Positions 33,058 through 42,639 of a DNA stretch of 44,092 nucleotides are shown piece by piece. This stretch comes from an uncultured Bacteroidota bacterium (GTDB lineage Bacteria; Bacteroidota; Bacteroidia; Bacteroidales; P3): assembly GCA_900545215.1 (NCBI GenBank), contig UQXW01000010.1, forward strand, positions 1 to 44,092. The letters are read 5' to 3'. The translations under genes and the position numbers were made by a program. Under the pieces are notes generated by a model. It worked only from the letters and a program-made list of their open reading frames with translations. It was not told the origin of the DNA and did not search any database. How positions within the stretch are numbered: position 1 is the first letter of the stretch; each line of letters begins with the position of its first letter.

Positions 33058-35557
33058 TGAAACGATAGTAGAAATTCAATGAGGCTGTTAGCCCGTAACA
33101 CCTGTATTAACTCCTCTTAAAATCTACAATAGTAGAAATTCAATGAGGCTGTTAGCCTGCAAGTGCAATCCACATTACGTTTTTCTTATCTACAATAGTA
33201 GAAATTCAATGAGGCTGTTAGCCAATAGAATATAGAAGAGTATCACTTTAAATCTACAATAGTAGAAATTCAATGAGGCTGTTAGCCTAGAAAGGTAAAT
33301 CTTGTTCGCTAACTTGTTATCTACAATAGTAGAAATTCAATGAGGCTGTTAGCCAAAGAAATGCTCCGCCTCTGCGACTGGTGATCTACAATAGTAGAAA
33401 TTCAATGAGGCTGTTAGCCTCTATTTTGTTTTCGATGGCTGCACAAGCATCTACAATAGTAGAAATTCAATGAGGCTGTTAGCCAAGAATTAAATGCTTT
33501 GGGTGTATCCGAAATCTACAATAGTAGAAATTCAATGAGGCTGTTAGCCTCCGAAAAAGTAGTAATTTTGCATTGTAAATCTACAATAGTAGAAATTCAA
33601 TGAGGCTGTTAGCCTTCGTGGATTGAATGAGGCGAAAACGGAAATCTACAATAGTAGAAATTCAATGAGGCTGTTAGCCAACGAATTGAAAATGAAAGGG
33701 ATAAAATATCTACAATAGTAGAAATTCAATGAGGCTGTTAGCCCTTGCTCGGTGCATCGACGTGGTCGATAGAATCTACAATAGTAGAAATTCAATGAGG
33801 CTGTTAGCCCAAGCGTGCCGCGGCTGCGGACATCGGATCTACAATAGTAGAAATTCAATGAGGCTGTTAGCCTTGCAAAGCCCCAAAAAAGCAAAAACCA
33901 TCTACAATAGTAGAAATTCAATGAGGCTGTTAGCCAAAGAAATGCCCCGCCTCTGCGACTGGTGATCTACAATAGTAGAAATTCAATGAGGCTGTTAGCC
34001 CTCTCAATGGCTTCGGAAGAGAACGAGATCTACAATAGTAGAAATTCAATGAGGCTGTTAGCCCCGAACTGCATCAGGTACTGCACCCTGTCATCTACAA
34101 TAGTAGAAATTCAATGAGGCTGTTAGCCTACAGCCTTGCGGATGTGTCGCGGGCGGTTGATCTACAATAGTAGAAATTCAATGAGGCTGTTAGCCAACGA
34201 ATTGAAAATGAAAGGGATAAAATATCTACAATAGTAGAAATTCAATGAGGCTGTTAGCCCTTGCTCGGTGCATCGACGTGGTCGATAGAATCTACAATAG
34301 TAGAAATTCAATGAGGCTGTTAGCCCAAGCGTGCCGCGGCTGCGGACATCGGATCTACAATAGTAGAAATTCAATGAGGCTGTTAGCCTTAATCTGACGA
34401 ATCTGACGAACCATGATATCTACAATAGTAGAAATTCAATGAGGCTGTTAGCCAAGGAGATTAGCGACAGTACAGCTATAGATCTACAATAGTAGAAATT
34501 CAATGAGGCTGTTAGCCATCTCCTCCGTGTGGTAGCAACTCACGGCGATCTACAATAGTAGAAATTCAATGAGGCTGTTAGCCCTTACTGTCTATATCGT
34601 CTGGATACTCGTATCTACAATAGTAGAAATTCAATGAGGCTGTTAGCCTTTATCTATATAAAGAACTAAATAACAAATCTACAATAGTAGAAATTCAATG
34701 AGGCTGTTAGCCTTGTTAGACCATTGCTTAGATTGTCTAAATCTACAATAGTAGAAATTCAATGAGGCTGTTAGCCCGTATATTAGTACTCTTGACATAC
34801 TGTATATCTACAATAGTAGAAATTCAATGAGGCTGTTAGCCTGGAGTAGATAGCACGACGAAGCTGACATCTACAATAGTAGAAATTCAATGAGGCTGTT
34901 AGCCTATGATAGTATTATTACAGTTCCTGCTGGATCTACAATAGTAGAAATTCAATGAGGCTGTTAGCCTGCAACTATCTGTTGGTCAGCCGTTGAATCT
35001 ACAATAGTAGAAATTCAATGAGGCTGTTAGCCTGATTTACAACTACAAAGCCGTTTTTCAGCAATCTACAATAGTAGAAATTCAATGAGGCTGTTAGCCT
35101 CATTAAGTGCCTCAATGGAACCAACGGGATCTACAATAGTAGAAATTCAATGAGGCTGTTAGCCTTGTGTATTTTCTTGATTTCTTCCATGAAATCTACA
35201 ATAGTAGAAATTCAATGAGGCTGTTAGCCAGTGATAGGTATTCTTCCAAAAGTACTCTCTATCTACAATAGTAGAAATTCAATGAGGCTGTTAGCCGAAT
35301 GTCGGAGTCGCGAACATAGATATTCTATCTACAATAGTAGAAATTCAATGAGGCTGTTAGCCGTGTATGTAACAGACGGAAAAGTTTCCGATCTACAATA
35401 GTAGAAATTCAATGAGGCTGTTAGCCACCCGAAACAACTGTTTAACAAGGACTTATCTACAATAGTAGAAATTCAATGAGGCTGTTAGCCTTAAAACATA
35501 AGAAATATGATGACACTAGAAATCTACAATAGTAGAAATTCAATGAGGCTGTTAGCC
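33058..35557 (-). CRISPR. Type V-A CRISPR array, 39 repeats, 38 spacers
   Basis: Repeats are 36 bases, spacers 27-31. Read as crRNA (minus strand) each repeat ends AATTTCTACTATTGTAGAT, the Cas12a handle with stem TCTAC/GTAGA and loop TATT. Thirty-eight repeats are essentially identical. The one at 33058-33093 has lost the handle-proximal bases (GAAACG in place of CTACA), marking the old, leader-distal end. The leader is at 35558 onward. Three consecutive spacers occur twice (33680-33836 and 34196-34352). Spacers 33355-33383 and 33936-33964 differ by one base. The array is downstream of cas2 on the same strand. Confidence 0.99.
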
Positions 35558-35569
35558 TCTTTCAGTTTG

Positions 35570-35577
35570 CAAAGATA
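35570..35577 (-). promoter_or_regulatory. CRISPR leader promoter, -7 box TATCTTTG
   Basis: Consensus -7 element whose end is 12 bases from the first repeat, so transcription would start within a few bases of the repeat. The 35558-35716 leader is AT-rich and otherwise contains no gene. Confidence 0.65.
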
Positions 35578-35716
35578 CAACAATTATTTGAGTTTGAAGC
35601 ATAAGGCGTACGAATATAAATTGCAAAAAATATAGGGGTGAAAATCAAGTATGGCGTAATGTCTTGTTGTACACTTGTTTGTTATTTGTGTGTGCTTTGT
35701 GACAGACTGAGGTTTG

Positions 35717-35989
35717 TTATTTGAAATATACCATTGCTTGGTCTCGATGTATTGCGTTGCCGTATTTCAGCATTTTATTCTTGTTTACGTCAAATACGAT
35801 CACGCTGTCATCAAAACAGAATTGCTTTGAATAATCTTCTATTCTCACCAACAAATTATCCATTATTCTATTCGTGTTTTCTATCTCATAAACAGAATAT
35901 TGAAGTCTTATTGCACCATATTTGGCGAGCATTTTGGCAAATTTCGTTCTTACTTTGTCGTCTCTTATGTCGTAGCTGATTATTTTCAT
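35717..35989 (-). CDS. cas2: CRISPR-associated endoribonuclease-fold protein Cas2
   Basis: A 90-residue Cas2, which forms the core of the Cas1-Cas2 spacer integrase. It has the ferredoxin-like fold start MKIISYDIRDDKVRTKFAKM with the conserved aspartate after strand 1, then YGAIRLQYSVYEIENTNR and DSVIVFDVNKN. Its ATG overlaps the cas1 stop by 4 bases. It is the last protein gene before the array. Confidence 0.96.
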   Translation of the reverse strand: MKIISYDIRDDKVRTKFAKMLAKYGAIRLQYSVYEIENTNRIMDNLLVRIEDYSKQFCFDDSVIVFDVNKNKMLKYGNAIHRDQAMVYFK

Positions 35990-36966
35990 TTGAAATTATA
36001 TATCGGATATGTTGAGATGGCTTTTTGTCCCATGAAGCAACGGTAATATTGCTGAACGTATGAAAAAATCTCGGCTTTATTTGCAATGATACCATCGCAG
36101 AATATTTTGTAATACTTGCTGCATTCATCTTGTTTCAACTTATATTCATGCTTCACAAGTTCAAAGTCTGTTTTTGAAAACTGTTTACGATTGAATGCCA
36201 AAAGAATTGTATGGTCTATTATACACCTGAACGGTTCCATCAAATCGCAAATCAGTGATTTTCGTTTGAACCAAAGTCTGTGATAAACGCCGACGTAAAC
36301 ATCAAAGCCGAATAAGCGGACAATACATTCCACGAAGTTGAATAAAATATGATAACCTATATCAAGGCATACGTTCATTTCATCGCACTTTATTCTCGGA
36401 TAGCGTCCGTGCCAATCAAGAGCTTGAAAATAGGCTGCAAAGAATGCCTTCGACACAGCACCTTCCAAGCCCATCAAGCTATTATAATCCGTTGTACTCT
36501 CCAATGCTTCTATTGCATGTTGACAAAAGGTAACGGTATCTTTCGTCTTCTTGTCCTTTTTTCTTGTCATGTTCAGCAATGATAGTTGATTGCAGATCTT
36601 GTTCCTTACCAATACTTTTGCAACGGACAAATCCTCTTTCTCGAACCTGTGTTGTCTCTGTCTTAATAAAAAGTTTCCTTCCGCTGCATCTGCCATGATA
36701 AAAACAGGTCTCAGATTTGCTTTGACCACAATCAGAGCAACTGCATACTTTTTGCACTTTTCAATCAAAGGAGTAGTTATGTTCATGGAACCGATGATAA
36801 ACAAAGCAAGTATCTTTTGAAAAGGAAATTTTGTGAGAGTAACATCTTTGCCGTTTTGGTTTTCCGAAAGCAATAATTCTCCATTTCTTAGTTTCAAACT
36901 TCGTTCTTTGTCGAAGCAATTAATCACAAAAACGGAACGTGTCTCTATGTCCTTATGTGTAAACAT
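35986..36966 (-). CDS. cas1: CRISPR integrase Cas1
   Basis: A 326-residue Cas1, the catalytic subunit of spacer integration. The metal-binding residues are seen as E168 (GLEGAVSKAFFAAYF), H229 (VGVYHRLWFKR) and D241 (LICDLMEPFR, the classic D-L-x-E-P-F). The N-terminal beta domain includes FPFQKILALFIIG. The start MFTHKDIETRS is chosen because it overlaps cas4 by only 14 bases and yields normal family length; the open frame extends 36 codons further upstream into cas4. Confidence 0.96.
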   Translation of the reverse strand: MFTHKDIETRSVFVINCFDKERSLKLRNGELLLSENQNGKDVTLTKFPFQKILALFIIGSMNITTPLIEKCKKYAVALIVVKANLRPVFIMADAAEGNFLLRQRQHRFEKEDLSVAKVLVRNKICNQLSLLNMTRKKDKKTKDTVTFCQHAIEALESTTDYNSLMGLEGAVSKAFFAAYFQALDWHGRYPRIKCDEMNVCLDIGYHILFNFVECIVRLFGFDVYVGVYHRLWFKRKSLICDLMEPFRCIIDHTILLAFNRKQFSKTDFELVKHEYKLKQDECSKYYKIFCDGIIANKAEIFSYVQQYYRCFMGQKAISTYPIYNFK

Positions 36967-37522
36967 TATCCAATTCGGTTTTGTCGCAAAGATTACAATA
37001 GATGCAGTGAACGCACTTATTGGGATTGGGCTTTGATTTGTCTGAAACGGGGTTATACGAGCGTAATGCGGCAAGATAATCTATCAATTCTTCTTTCTCT
37101 GCCTGCTTAGGGGTGGCTTGTGGTAATAGTTTGTTGGTAGAGATTTCATAGAATGCAATCTGCCTTACTTCGTATCCCATCTCAGTCATACAAAAATATT
37201 GAGCCCATAATTGATACAACTGTCCTCGATAGATATTCTTTAATTGATATTTTCTTTCGATCAACAAGGCTTTGTCGCTCTTGTAAATGTCAATCACGCC
37301 ATACAATCCGAGCGTATTACTGCACACCGGCAAAGACAGTATGTCGCAACTCCTCGAACTGCCGGTCTTCTTGTCAACTCCGCTGTGGGCTTGTGCGCCT
37401 CTTATTTGCGGAGTGGCTTTGAAAATATCCTCGTCCGCTTCCATATACACATTATGCAGGTATATGGAATACGGACAGAAGATAAAATCATTCAAAGTTG
37501 AAATACTGATAAAATCATTCAT
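36953..37522 (-). CDS. cas4: CRISPR-associated exonuclease Cas4
   Basis: A 189-residue Cas4, which trims and PAM-selects prespacers for Cas1-Cas2. An N-terminal cysteine is in FIFCPYSIYLH (C16) and a C-terminal cluster in CVHCIYCNLC (C170, C173, C176, C179), the iron-sulfur ligands. The RecB-like nuclease core is represented by LGLYGVIDIYKSD, LLIERKY and the QxxxY motif in YRGQLYQLWAQYF. Its ATG overlaps the cas12a stop (TAATG). Confidence 0.95.
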   Translation of the reverse strand: MNDFISISTLNDFIFCPYSIYLHNVYMEADEDIFKATPQIRGAQAHSGVDKKTGSSRSCDILSLPVCSNTLGLYGVIDIYKSDKALLIERKYQLKNIYRGQLYQLWAQYFCMTEMGYEVRQIAFYEISTNKLLPQATPKQAEKEELIDYLAALRSYNPVSDKSKPNPNKCVHCIYCNLCDKTELDNVYT

Positions 37523-40500
37523 TATTTCCCCTCAACGGAACCTTTCTGCACAAAGTTCAACCACGCCTTGTTCGTCAGGTCATACTCTTGTTTCTTGGAA
37601 GGATCCGAACTTTGCTTGATATGGTTTAAAATCATCAACCCCTTTCTCGCAATGTTGTAAGCACCATTTGCGTCTGCATTTACAGGTAGTTCGGATTTCC
37701 AATTTCCCTCTTCATCCTTTCCCTTCTCAGCCTCTATATCACTATTGTAATATTTATCATCAACACATACAGGAGAAATGATGAAGTCTTTTTTCCCTTT
37801 TTCTTCTTCTGTTTCTGTATTGCTGTTTCTCATCTGTACGGTCAGTTTGAAAAGATGGAGTAACTGCTTAAAGAAACCCTTCTTCGATTGAGAACAGATA
37901 GAGTTTTGCAAGTCTTTGGTAAAGTCTATGCCATATTCATCAAACAAAGACTTGAACTTCTGACTTAGATTTATTGTTCTTCCGCCCCATTGATTCGAGG
38001 TTTCTCCGTTTCTGAAATTTTCAATTCTTTCCCCGTTGGTGCATACTGTCCATTCTGTTTTTGTTCCATCTGCCTTGCTTGTGAAGTCGTTGTAGTCGAA
38101 AGAGAACTCAAACCAATTTTTATCTTTGTTGTAGCTTATGGATTTGAACTTACTGAAGAACATCTTCGCCTTACCATCGCTTTTGTATTGAGTATCGAAA
38201 AGATTGACAAAACCTGTAACGGGATCAATTTTCGAAGTGTTCCAAGCCGGAATATAGAATAAGAATCCGCTTTGACGACCAAGTTTCGTAAAACTCTCGA
38301 ACTTGCTTGTCAACTGATAGGCATTCAGCACTCCGCCTACTTCGCTCGGGTCTTTCTTCTTGTCGGCAAGATAGTTTAATTTGTCTATAAGCATTTTCTC
38401 GAATTTCTGATAAACCTGCTTTTCAACCTTTTGCCTACCCCTCATGAAACCTATATTCAAATCCTCAAGCACAATGATTGCATTGTATTTCAACATCAGT
38501 TGAGTGATTTTATGGATTGCCTGCGACAGATAACCCTCTTTCAACTCTTTTATGTTCTCAACCGTTTTCCAGCTCTTCTTCGCTTTGTCTCTTTCCTTTT
38601 CTTTCTCGTCCAAACGATTGTGATAGTCAAATGCGTAGGTGTTGCCGTTGTACTTGTTCTCAATCGTATTGAGCGACATCTGTTCTTTGATGTTGCCTTT
38701 ACTGTCAATCACAGTCAAATACAGCAAATGTCGTTCACCTCTGTCTATACCTATGATATGAACATCGTCAGCCTTTTGCAACCATTGACGGACTTTTGCG
38801 TTAATATTGTCCGTTTCGCCACTCTTGAAGTTGAGAGTTATAGGTACATGGAACAAGAATTTATCCATCGTGAACCTTTTGTCTTTGATAAGGTCATACG
38901 TAAATTGGCTTGTTTCATTTTTGCTGTGTGGATTCTTTTTTGCAATCGGTTGATTGGCAGGGTGTGTAGGTTTGGTATAGTTAAGGCTTTTCTTCCTGAA
39001 AAAGACCTCTGCATGTCCGTTGAGTTGATAAACACCATCGTTCAAATTTCTCTCATCAAAGAGCATTTGCCAATAAAGCGTATGCATGTTCGGCGTTCCT
39101 TCTTTATGTTTTGAGAGGTCTCTCTTTGTTGAAAAATCTTTGTTGTATATCTGGAAAAGGTATAGTTTTCCCTCATTTACCAAGTTATCTATGTAGTCGG
39201 AAGAGATGTTTTGGAATGTTATTTTGTAGCCTTGATTTTCTACTTCACGATAGAAACCGCTTAGATCTTCGTATGAATTGGTGTCTGAAAAATGAAAATC
39301 AAAATTCTTCCAATCATTATGTTTACTGATTGACTCTTTGAAAAAATCTATTAGTTTGTGGCAATCGTTAATGTTGAATGTGTCGCCTTTTTTGTGCGTT
39401 CCATTGTTATAGATAGCCAATATTTCTTGACTTGGTTTGAAAACTTCAATCCCTTTTTTGGATAAAAATACTTTGGGCAACATCTTATTCGCACCCGGTA
39501 GAAGTTTGTATATGACCTTTTCATAGCATTCTCCGTTGTTGGGTAACTTATCCGAAGCAAAAATGCGGTTATGTTCCTTGTTCATGATTGCCAAGTAGTA
39601 TAATCCGTCTTTTCTTAGTATTATTGCTGTATTATCTGGTTCCTTATTCTTATCCCAACCATTTAGTAAGGTGGCATTCTCAAAGTTGAGTTTGAGTTTC
39701 TCTTCTGAGTAGGGTTTGCCGGTGAGGTGATTTCTTACCTTGTTATAGAGAGAATTGAGTTGATCGATTTCTGTCCATAGTTCAGCTAAATCACCGTAAA
39801 ACATTTCGTCTTTCTCAGCTTCATCTCCGCTACCTGTCAATGGCTTTATGAAGTGTTGGAAACGTTTGAGAGCATCAAGCAGATTTTTTACTTTCTCAAT
39901 GTCTTCATCGGATTGTGATAGGTGTTTGTCTTTCGGATAAGGATTGCAAAGCAGAGATTTTGCAGCAGAGTAAGTTTGCTCTATCTGAGTGAAAACGTCG
40001 GGTATTTTGATTTTTCCGCATTCCGCTTCGGTTTCGATTTCCGCTTTTCCGAGGTTTGCGAAGTGTTGTTCCACAGGGATACGATTTTCGCCAAAGACGG
40101 CTTCCAAACATTGGTCGATGTACGCAATGGAGAAGCTGCTTCTGTTAGAATAAGCCTTTTTCAATCTTTCGTTATACTTCTCGGCATCTTCTTTCTTTTT
40201 CCGAGGTGTCTCATTTTGCATTTCAGCAAGTATAGCGTTCTCTATTACAGCCCAACTGCCATAGAGCTGTTGCGAAATGCTTGTGAGTTGTTGGTCATTA
40301 GTGATATAAACCTTACTCAAATCATAGCTGCCCACTGAAGTTAGAAGTTCTTTCGTTCTTTCAAATATCTCATTTTGTTTCAAATTCTCATAGAAATCGT
40401 TGACTGAAGACAAAACTTCGTTGTCGCTCTTGAAGCTTTCCTCTATCCAAGAAACAGCCTGACGGTCGGAGAGAATTTGTTTGAACAAGGCTTTCATTTT

Positions 40501-41361
40501 CGGCAAATGAGTTTCCTTGTGTTGTTGATTGTAAAGGTTGATGAGTTCGTTTAAGCCCTGAATTTTTTCGCCTTTTTCTGTGGTTTTGCCTCCAAGAATG
40601 GCGTTGTATATCTCTATTCGACTTTGAACAGCCAAACGGCTGTAATAATCCAAGGTGAAGAAATCTTCAATCTTTTCTCCCTGTTTGAACAACCCCTCTG
40701 TTTCAAAGTGCTTTTGCAAGTTTTCTATGCCTGCTTTTATTTCATCTATATTTCTTACTCTGTCGAACACTCCAATGTTGTCTATGAACTTCGGAAGATT
40801 TTGATGTACAAGCCTGAATGCAATAGCGGTTGATTTCTCCTCATCGGAATACATGTTTTTGCGGTTCTCATGGAAACCTGTGAAGTAGGTTGTGAAGTTA
40901 TGGAACTCTTCAACTAATTTTTGCTCCTCCTCGTTGCATTGCATGTTGTTGCATAAGTCTTCTTTGATTAGCTCTTGCTTAAACAGGTTCTTGTACTTGG
41001 GTGAAGCTTTGAAATACTTTGCAATCTGTTCCCGCAAGTTCTTCTTAACGTCCTTGAAGTCATTGTCTTGAGCTTCGGTTCTTTTGCCGAGGGAATACAA
41101 GAAAAAGTATTCACTAAGAGAGTTATTCTTTCCTTCATCGTCCATTTGAAACACAAAGTCTCTCAACGCTTCTTCCATAAACTCTTTATGGTAGCGGTCT
41201 ATTAGTTTTTTGACTTTCTTGTAGCTTTCGGCTCTGTGTTCGTCCTGATCCAAGATGCCGCTTTCGTTGAAATGTTTAAGCGTTTCCCCTATTGGTTTTA
41301 GCTCAAAACGCAATGTCTTTGATAACTGATACAAATGTGTAAATTCATTGAAATTACTCAT
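37522..41361 (-). CDS. cas12a: CRISPR effector nuclease Cas12a (Cpf1)
   Basis: A 1279-residue type V-A effector: RNA-guided DNA nuclease that also processes its own crRNA. The N-terminus FTHLYQLSKTLRFELKPIGE is the standard Cas12a start, followed by the REC lobe. The crRNA-processing region includes MDKFLFHVPITLNF (H838). RuvC-I is HIIGIDRGERHLLYL (D873), the bridge helix includes LKEGYLSQAIHKI, RuvC-II is AIIVLEDLNIGF (E966), the Nuc-domain arginine is in LTVQMRNSN (R1178), and RuvC-III is NADANGAYNIARKG (D1230). All catalytic residues are intact. Sequence style is closest, from memory, to Porphyromonas Cas12a. It is translated 13 bases after the xre-immA gene. Confidence 0.99.
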   Translation of the reverse strand: MSNFNEFTHLYQLSKTLRFELKPIGETLKHFNESGILDQDEHRAESYKKVKKLIDRYHKEFMEEALRDFVFQMDDEGKNNSLSEYFFLYSLGKRTEAQDNDFKDVKKNLREQIAKYFKASPKYKNLFKQELIKEDLCNNMQCNEEEQKLVEEFHNFTTYFTGFHENRKNMYSDEEKSTAIAFRLVHQNLPKFIDNIGVFDRVRNIDEIKAGIENLQKHFETEGLFKQGEKIEDFFTLDYYSRLAVQSRIEIYNAILGGKTTEKGEKIQGLNELINLYNQQHKETHLPKMKALFKQILSDRQAVSWIEESFKSDNEVLSSVNDFYENLKQNEIFERTKELLTSVGSYDLSKVYITNDQQLTSISQQLYGSWAVIENAILAEMQNETPRKKKEDAEKYNERLKKAYSNRSSFSIAYIDQCLEAVFGENRIPVEQHFANLGKAEIETEAECGKIKIPDVFTQIEQTYSAAKSLLCNPYPKDKHLSQSDEDIEKVKNLLDALKRFQHFIKPLTGSGDEAEKDEMFYGDLAELWTEIDQLNSLYNKVRNHLTGKPYSEEKLKLNFENATLLNGWDKNKEPDNTAIILRKDGLYYLAIMNKEHNRIFASDKLPNNGECYEKVIYKLLPGANKMLPKVFLSKKGIEVFKPSQEILAIYNNGTHKKGDTFNINDCHKLIDFFKESISKHNDWKNFDFHFSDTNSYEDLSGFYREVENQGYKITFQNISSDYIDNLVNEGKLYLFQIYNKDFSTKRDLSKHKEGTPNMHTLYWQMLFDERNLNDGVYQLNGHAEVFFRKKSLNYTKPTHPANQPIAKKNPHSKNETSQFTYDLIKDKRFTMDKFLFHVPITLNFKSGETDNINAKVRQWLQKADDVHIIGIDRGERHLLYLTVIDSKGNIKEQMSLNTIENKYNGNTYAFDYHNRLDEKEKERDKAKKSWKTVENIKELKEGYLSQAIHKITQLMLKYNAIIVLEDLNIGFMRGRQKVEKQVYQKFEKMLIDKLNYLADKKKDPSEVGGVLNAYQLTSKFESFTKLGRQSGFLFYIPAWNTSKIDPVTGFVNLFDTQYKSDGKAKMFFSKFKSISYNKDKNWFEFSFDYNDFTSKADGTKTEWTVCTNGERIENFRNGETSNQWGGRTINLSQKFKSLFDEYGIDFTKDLQNSICSQSKKGFFKQLLHLFKLTVQMRNSNTETEEEKGKKDFIISPVCVDDKYYNSDIEAEKGKDEEGNWKSELPVNADANGAYNIARKGLMILNHIKQSSDPSKKQEYDLTNKAWLNFVQKGSVEGK

Positions 41362-41374
41362 GATACTTAATATT

Positions 41375-42406
41375 TTATTGATTACTATATTTTATTACTT
41401 TCGTGTTATTGTTAGATGTTTTGTCATTGTCGGCTTGTTCAGATATGGTTTGCATTCGTTTCTCTCTGCCGAGTGTTTCCTTTATCGGATAATTGCCCCA
41501 GCCTTTCTCTGTCCTATTTTTTGATATTATATTGTCAAACCAGTGGTTGTAATGCTCCGATGTTATAATCCGCAAATCCCAAGCCTGATGAATAATGGCA
41601 GCAACGGAAACTCCGTACTCCAAATGGAAATCCAATACCTCTTCCAAGGTAATAAAGTCCCGTTTGCTTCCCAATTCCTCATACATAACCTCTTTGGGTA
41701 AGAGAAAGCAACCTGCAAATTGATTGCAAATCCTCTCTTTGTCGCATTCTGTCGCTATATTCAGAAGCAAATGTCCCAATTCATGAATGGCAGTGAAGCG
41801 TGTACGTTCCGTAGTGGTGTCGGACTTGTCGGCATTCATGACTATCAGCGGATATTTCTTTTCACACCATGTACTCAAACCCAACACTCCTTGCGGCAAT
41901 GTGGTTTCGATTAACTTTATTCCTTTGCGTTCCAACAGACGATAGACGCTTGTAATGCTTGCAGTACCCATGCCCCATTGCTTTCGTAAGAACTTGGAGG
42001 CATCATCGGCTTCTTTTTGATTTGAAATGATAAATGATTTCAGAGGATTGGAGAATTGTTTCAACATTCCGTTTTTCTCTTCCAAATCAATGTACCTTTC
42101 TGCTCTGAAAGCGAGTATATTTTCTATCTCGTGAATTTCTTCCCGTGTAAGAGCTTTTGAGCCGGTATATCGCAAGGCAGGAATATCTATCATCATACCT
42201 TTTCCCTCCAAATAATGAGGACTGACACCAAGAGCTTTTGCAAGTTTGTTCAACACTGTTGCCTTGGGTTTCATTCTCTCTGTTTCATAGCTATGGATAC
42301 TTTGCCTTGATACTATTCTGTCTGTCAGTATTGACAAATCTTCCATGCTTAATTTCAATGTTGTTCGAGCTGTTTTCAGTCTGTCAGGTGAAAATTCTGT
42401 ACTCAT
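41375..42406 (-). CDS. XRE-family regulator fused to ImmA/IrrE metalloprotease
   Basis: A 343-residue protein. Residues ~8-68 are a Cro/C1-type helix-turn-helix (RLKTARTTLKLSMEDLSI, SRQSIHSYETERMKPKATVL, LAKALGVSPHYLEG). Residues ~150-265 are an ImmA/IrrE zinc-protease domain with FTAIHELGHLLLN (HExxH 208-212) and the third-ligand region CDKERICNQFAGCFLLPKEV. The C-terminal ~70 residues are unassigned. In known ImmA systems the protease inactivates a repressor on stress. Here it is the first gene of the cas operon, 13 bases before cas12a. The start is the ATG at 42406; the TTG at 42427 lies within the promoter. Autoregulation is inferred. Confidence 0.9.
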   Translation of the reverse strand: MSTEFSPDRLKTARTTLKLSMEDLSILTDRIVSRQSIHSYETERMKPKATVLNKLAKALGVSPHYLEGKGMMIDIPALRYTGSKALTREEIHEIENILAFRAERYIDLEEKNGMLKQFSNPLKSFIISNQKEADDASKFLRKQWGMGTASITSVYRLLERKGIKLIETTLPQGVLGLSTWCEKKYPLIVMNADKSDTTTERTRFTAIHELGHLLLNIATECDKERICNQFAGCFLLPKEVMYEELGSKRDFITLEEVLDFHLEYGVSVAAIIHQAWDLRIITSEHYNHWFDNIISKNRTEKGWGNYPIKETLGREKRMQTISEQADNDKTSNNNTKVIKYSNQ

Positions 42407-42415
42407 AGAGCTTTT

Positions 42416-42460
42416 ATTTGTTGACAAAAGTACAACAAAATATTTTATCTGTAAACAAAT
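42416..42460. promoter_or_regulatory. Inverted repeat bracketing the cas operon promoter
   Basis: ATTTGTTGAC (42416-42425) and GTAAACAAAT (42451-42460) are inverted copies (9 of 10 positions), 25 bases apart. They lie either side of the -7 box. It is a plausible operator for the XRE protein encoded immediately downstream. Confidence 0.5.
42425..42432 (-). promoter_or_regulatory. -7 box TACTTTTG for the xre-immA-cas operon
   Basis: Matches TAnnTTTG, 18 bases upstream of the ATG at 42406. No other promoter-like box was noticed between here and cas2. Confidence 0.6.
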
Positions 42461-42639
42461 AGTGAGAAAAATTCCCTTTGTCAGCTTCCGATACTGTCCG
42501 AAATATGAAATTCAAAGCTTCGCAAAATCCTGATGGATAGATAAATAAGACGAAAGTAATGTAAAGGAAATTTTCTTTCAATGTTTGGTTGTCGAAGTCG
42601 GTAACTACACTTGCCGAATTCAATTTATTTGTCAGACCC

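Noticed and set aside
32787..33101. 104-residue minus-strand ORF beside the array
   Set aside because: It starts inside a CRISPR repeat, and no family, promoter or conservation is visible.
33646..34374. ORFs made of repeated LTASLNFYYCR or RIYNSRNSMRLLA units
   Set aside because: These are translations of the CRISPR repeats and spacers, not genes.
34713..34740. Spacer sharing TTAGACCATT with the IS30 copy near 43192, considered as self-targeting
   Set aside because: Only about 10 bases match; the rest diverges, so it is chance.
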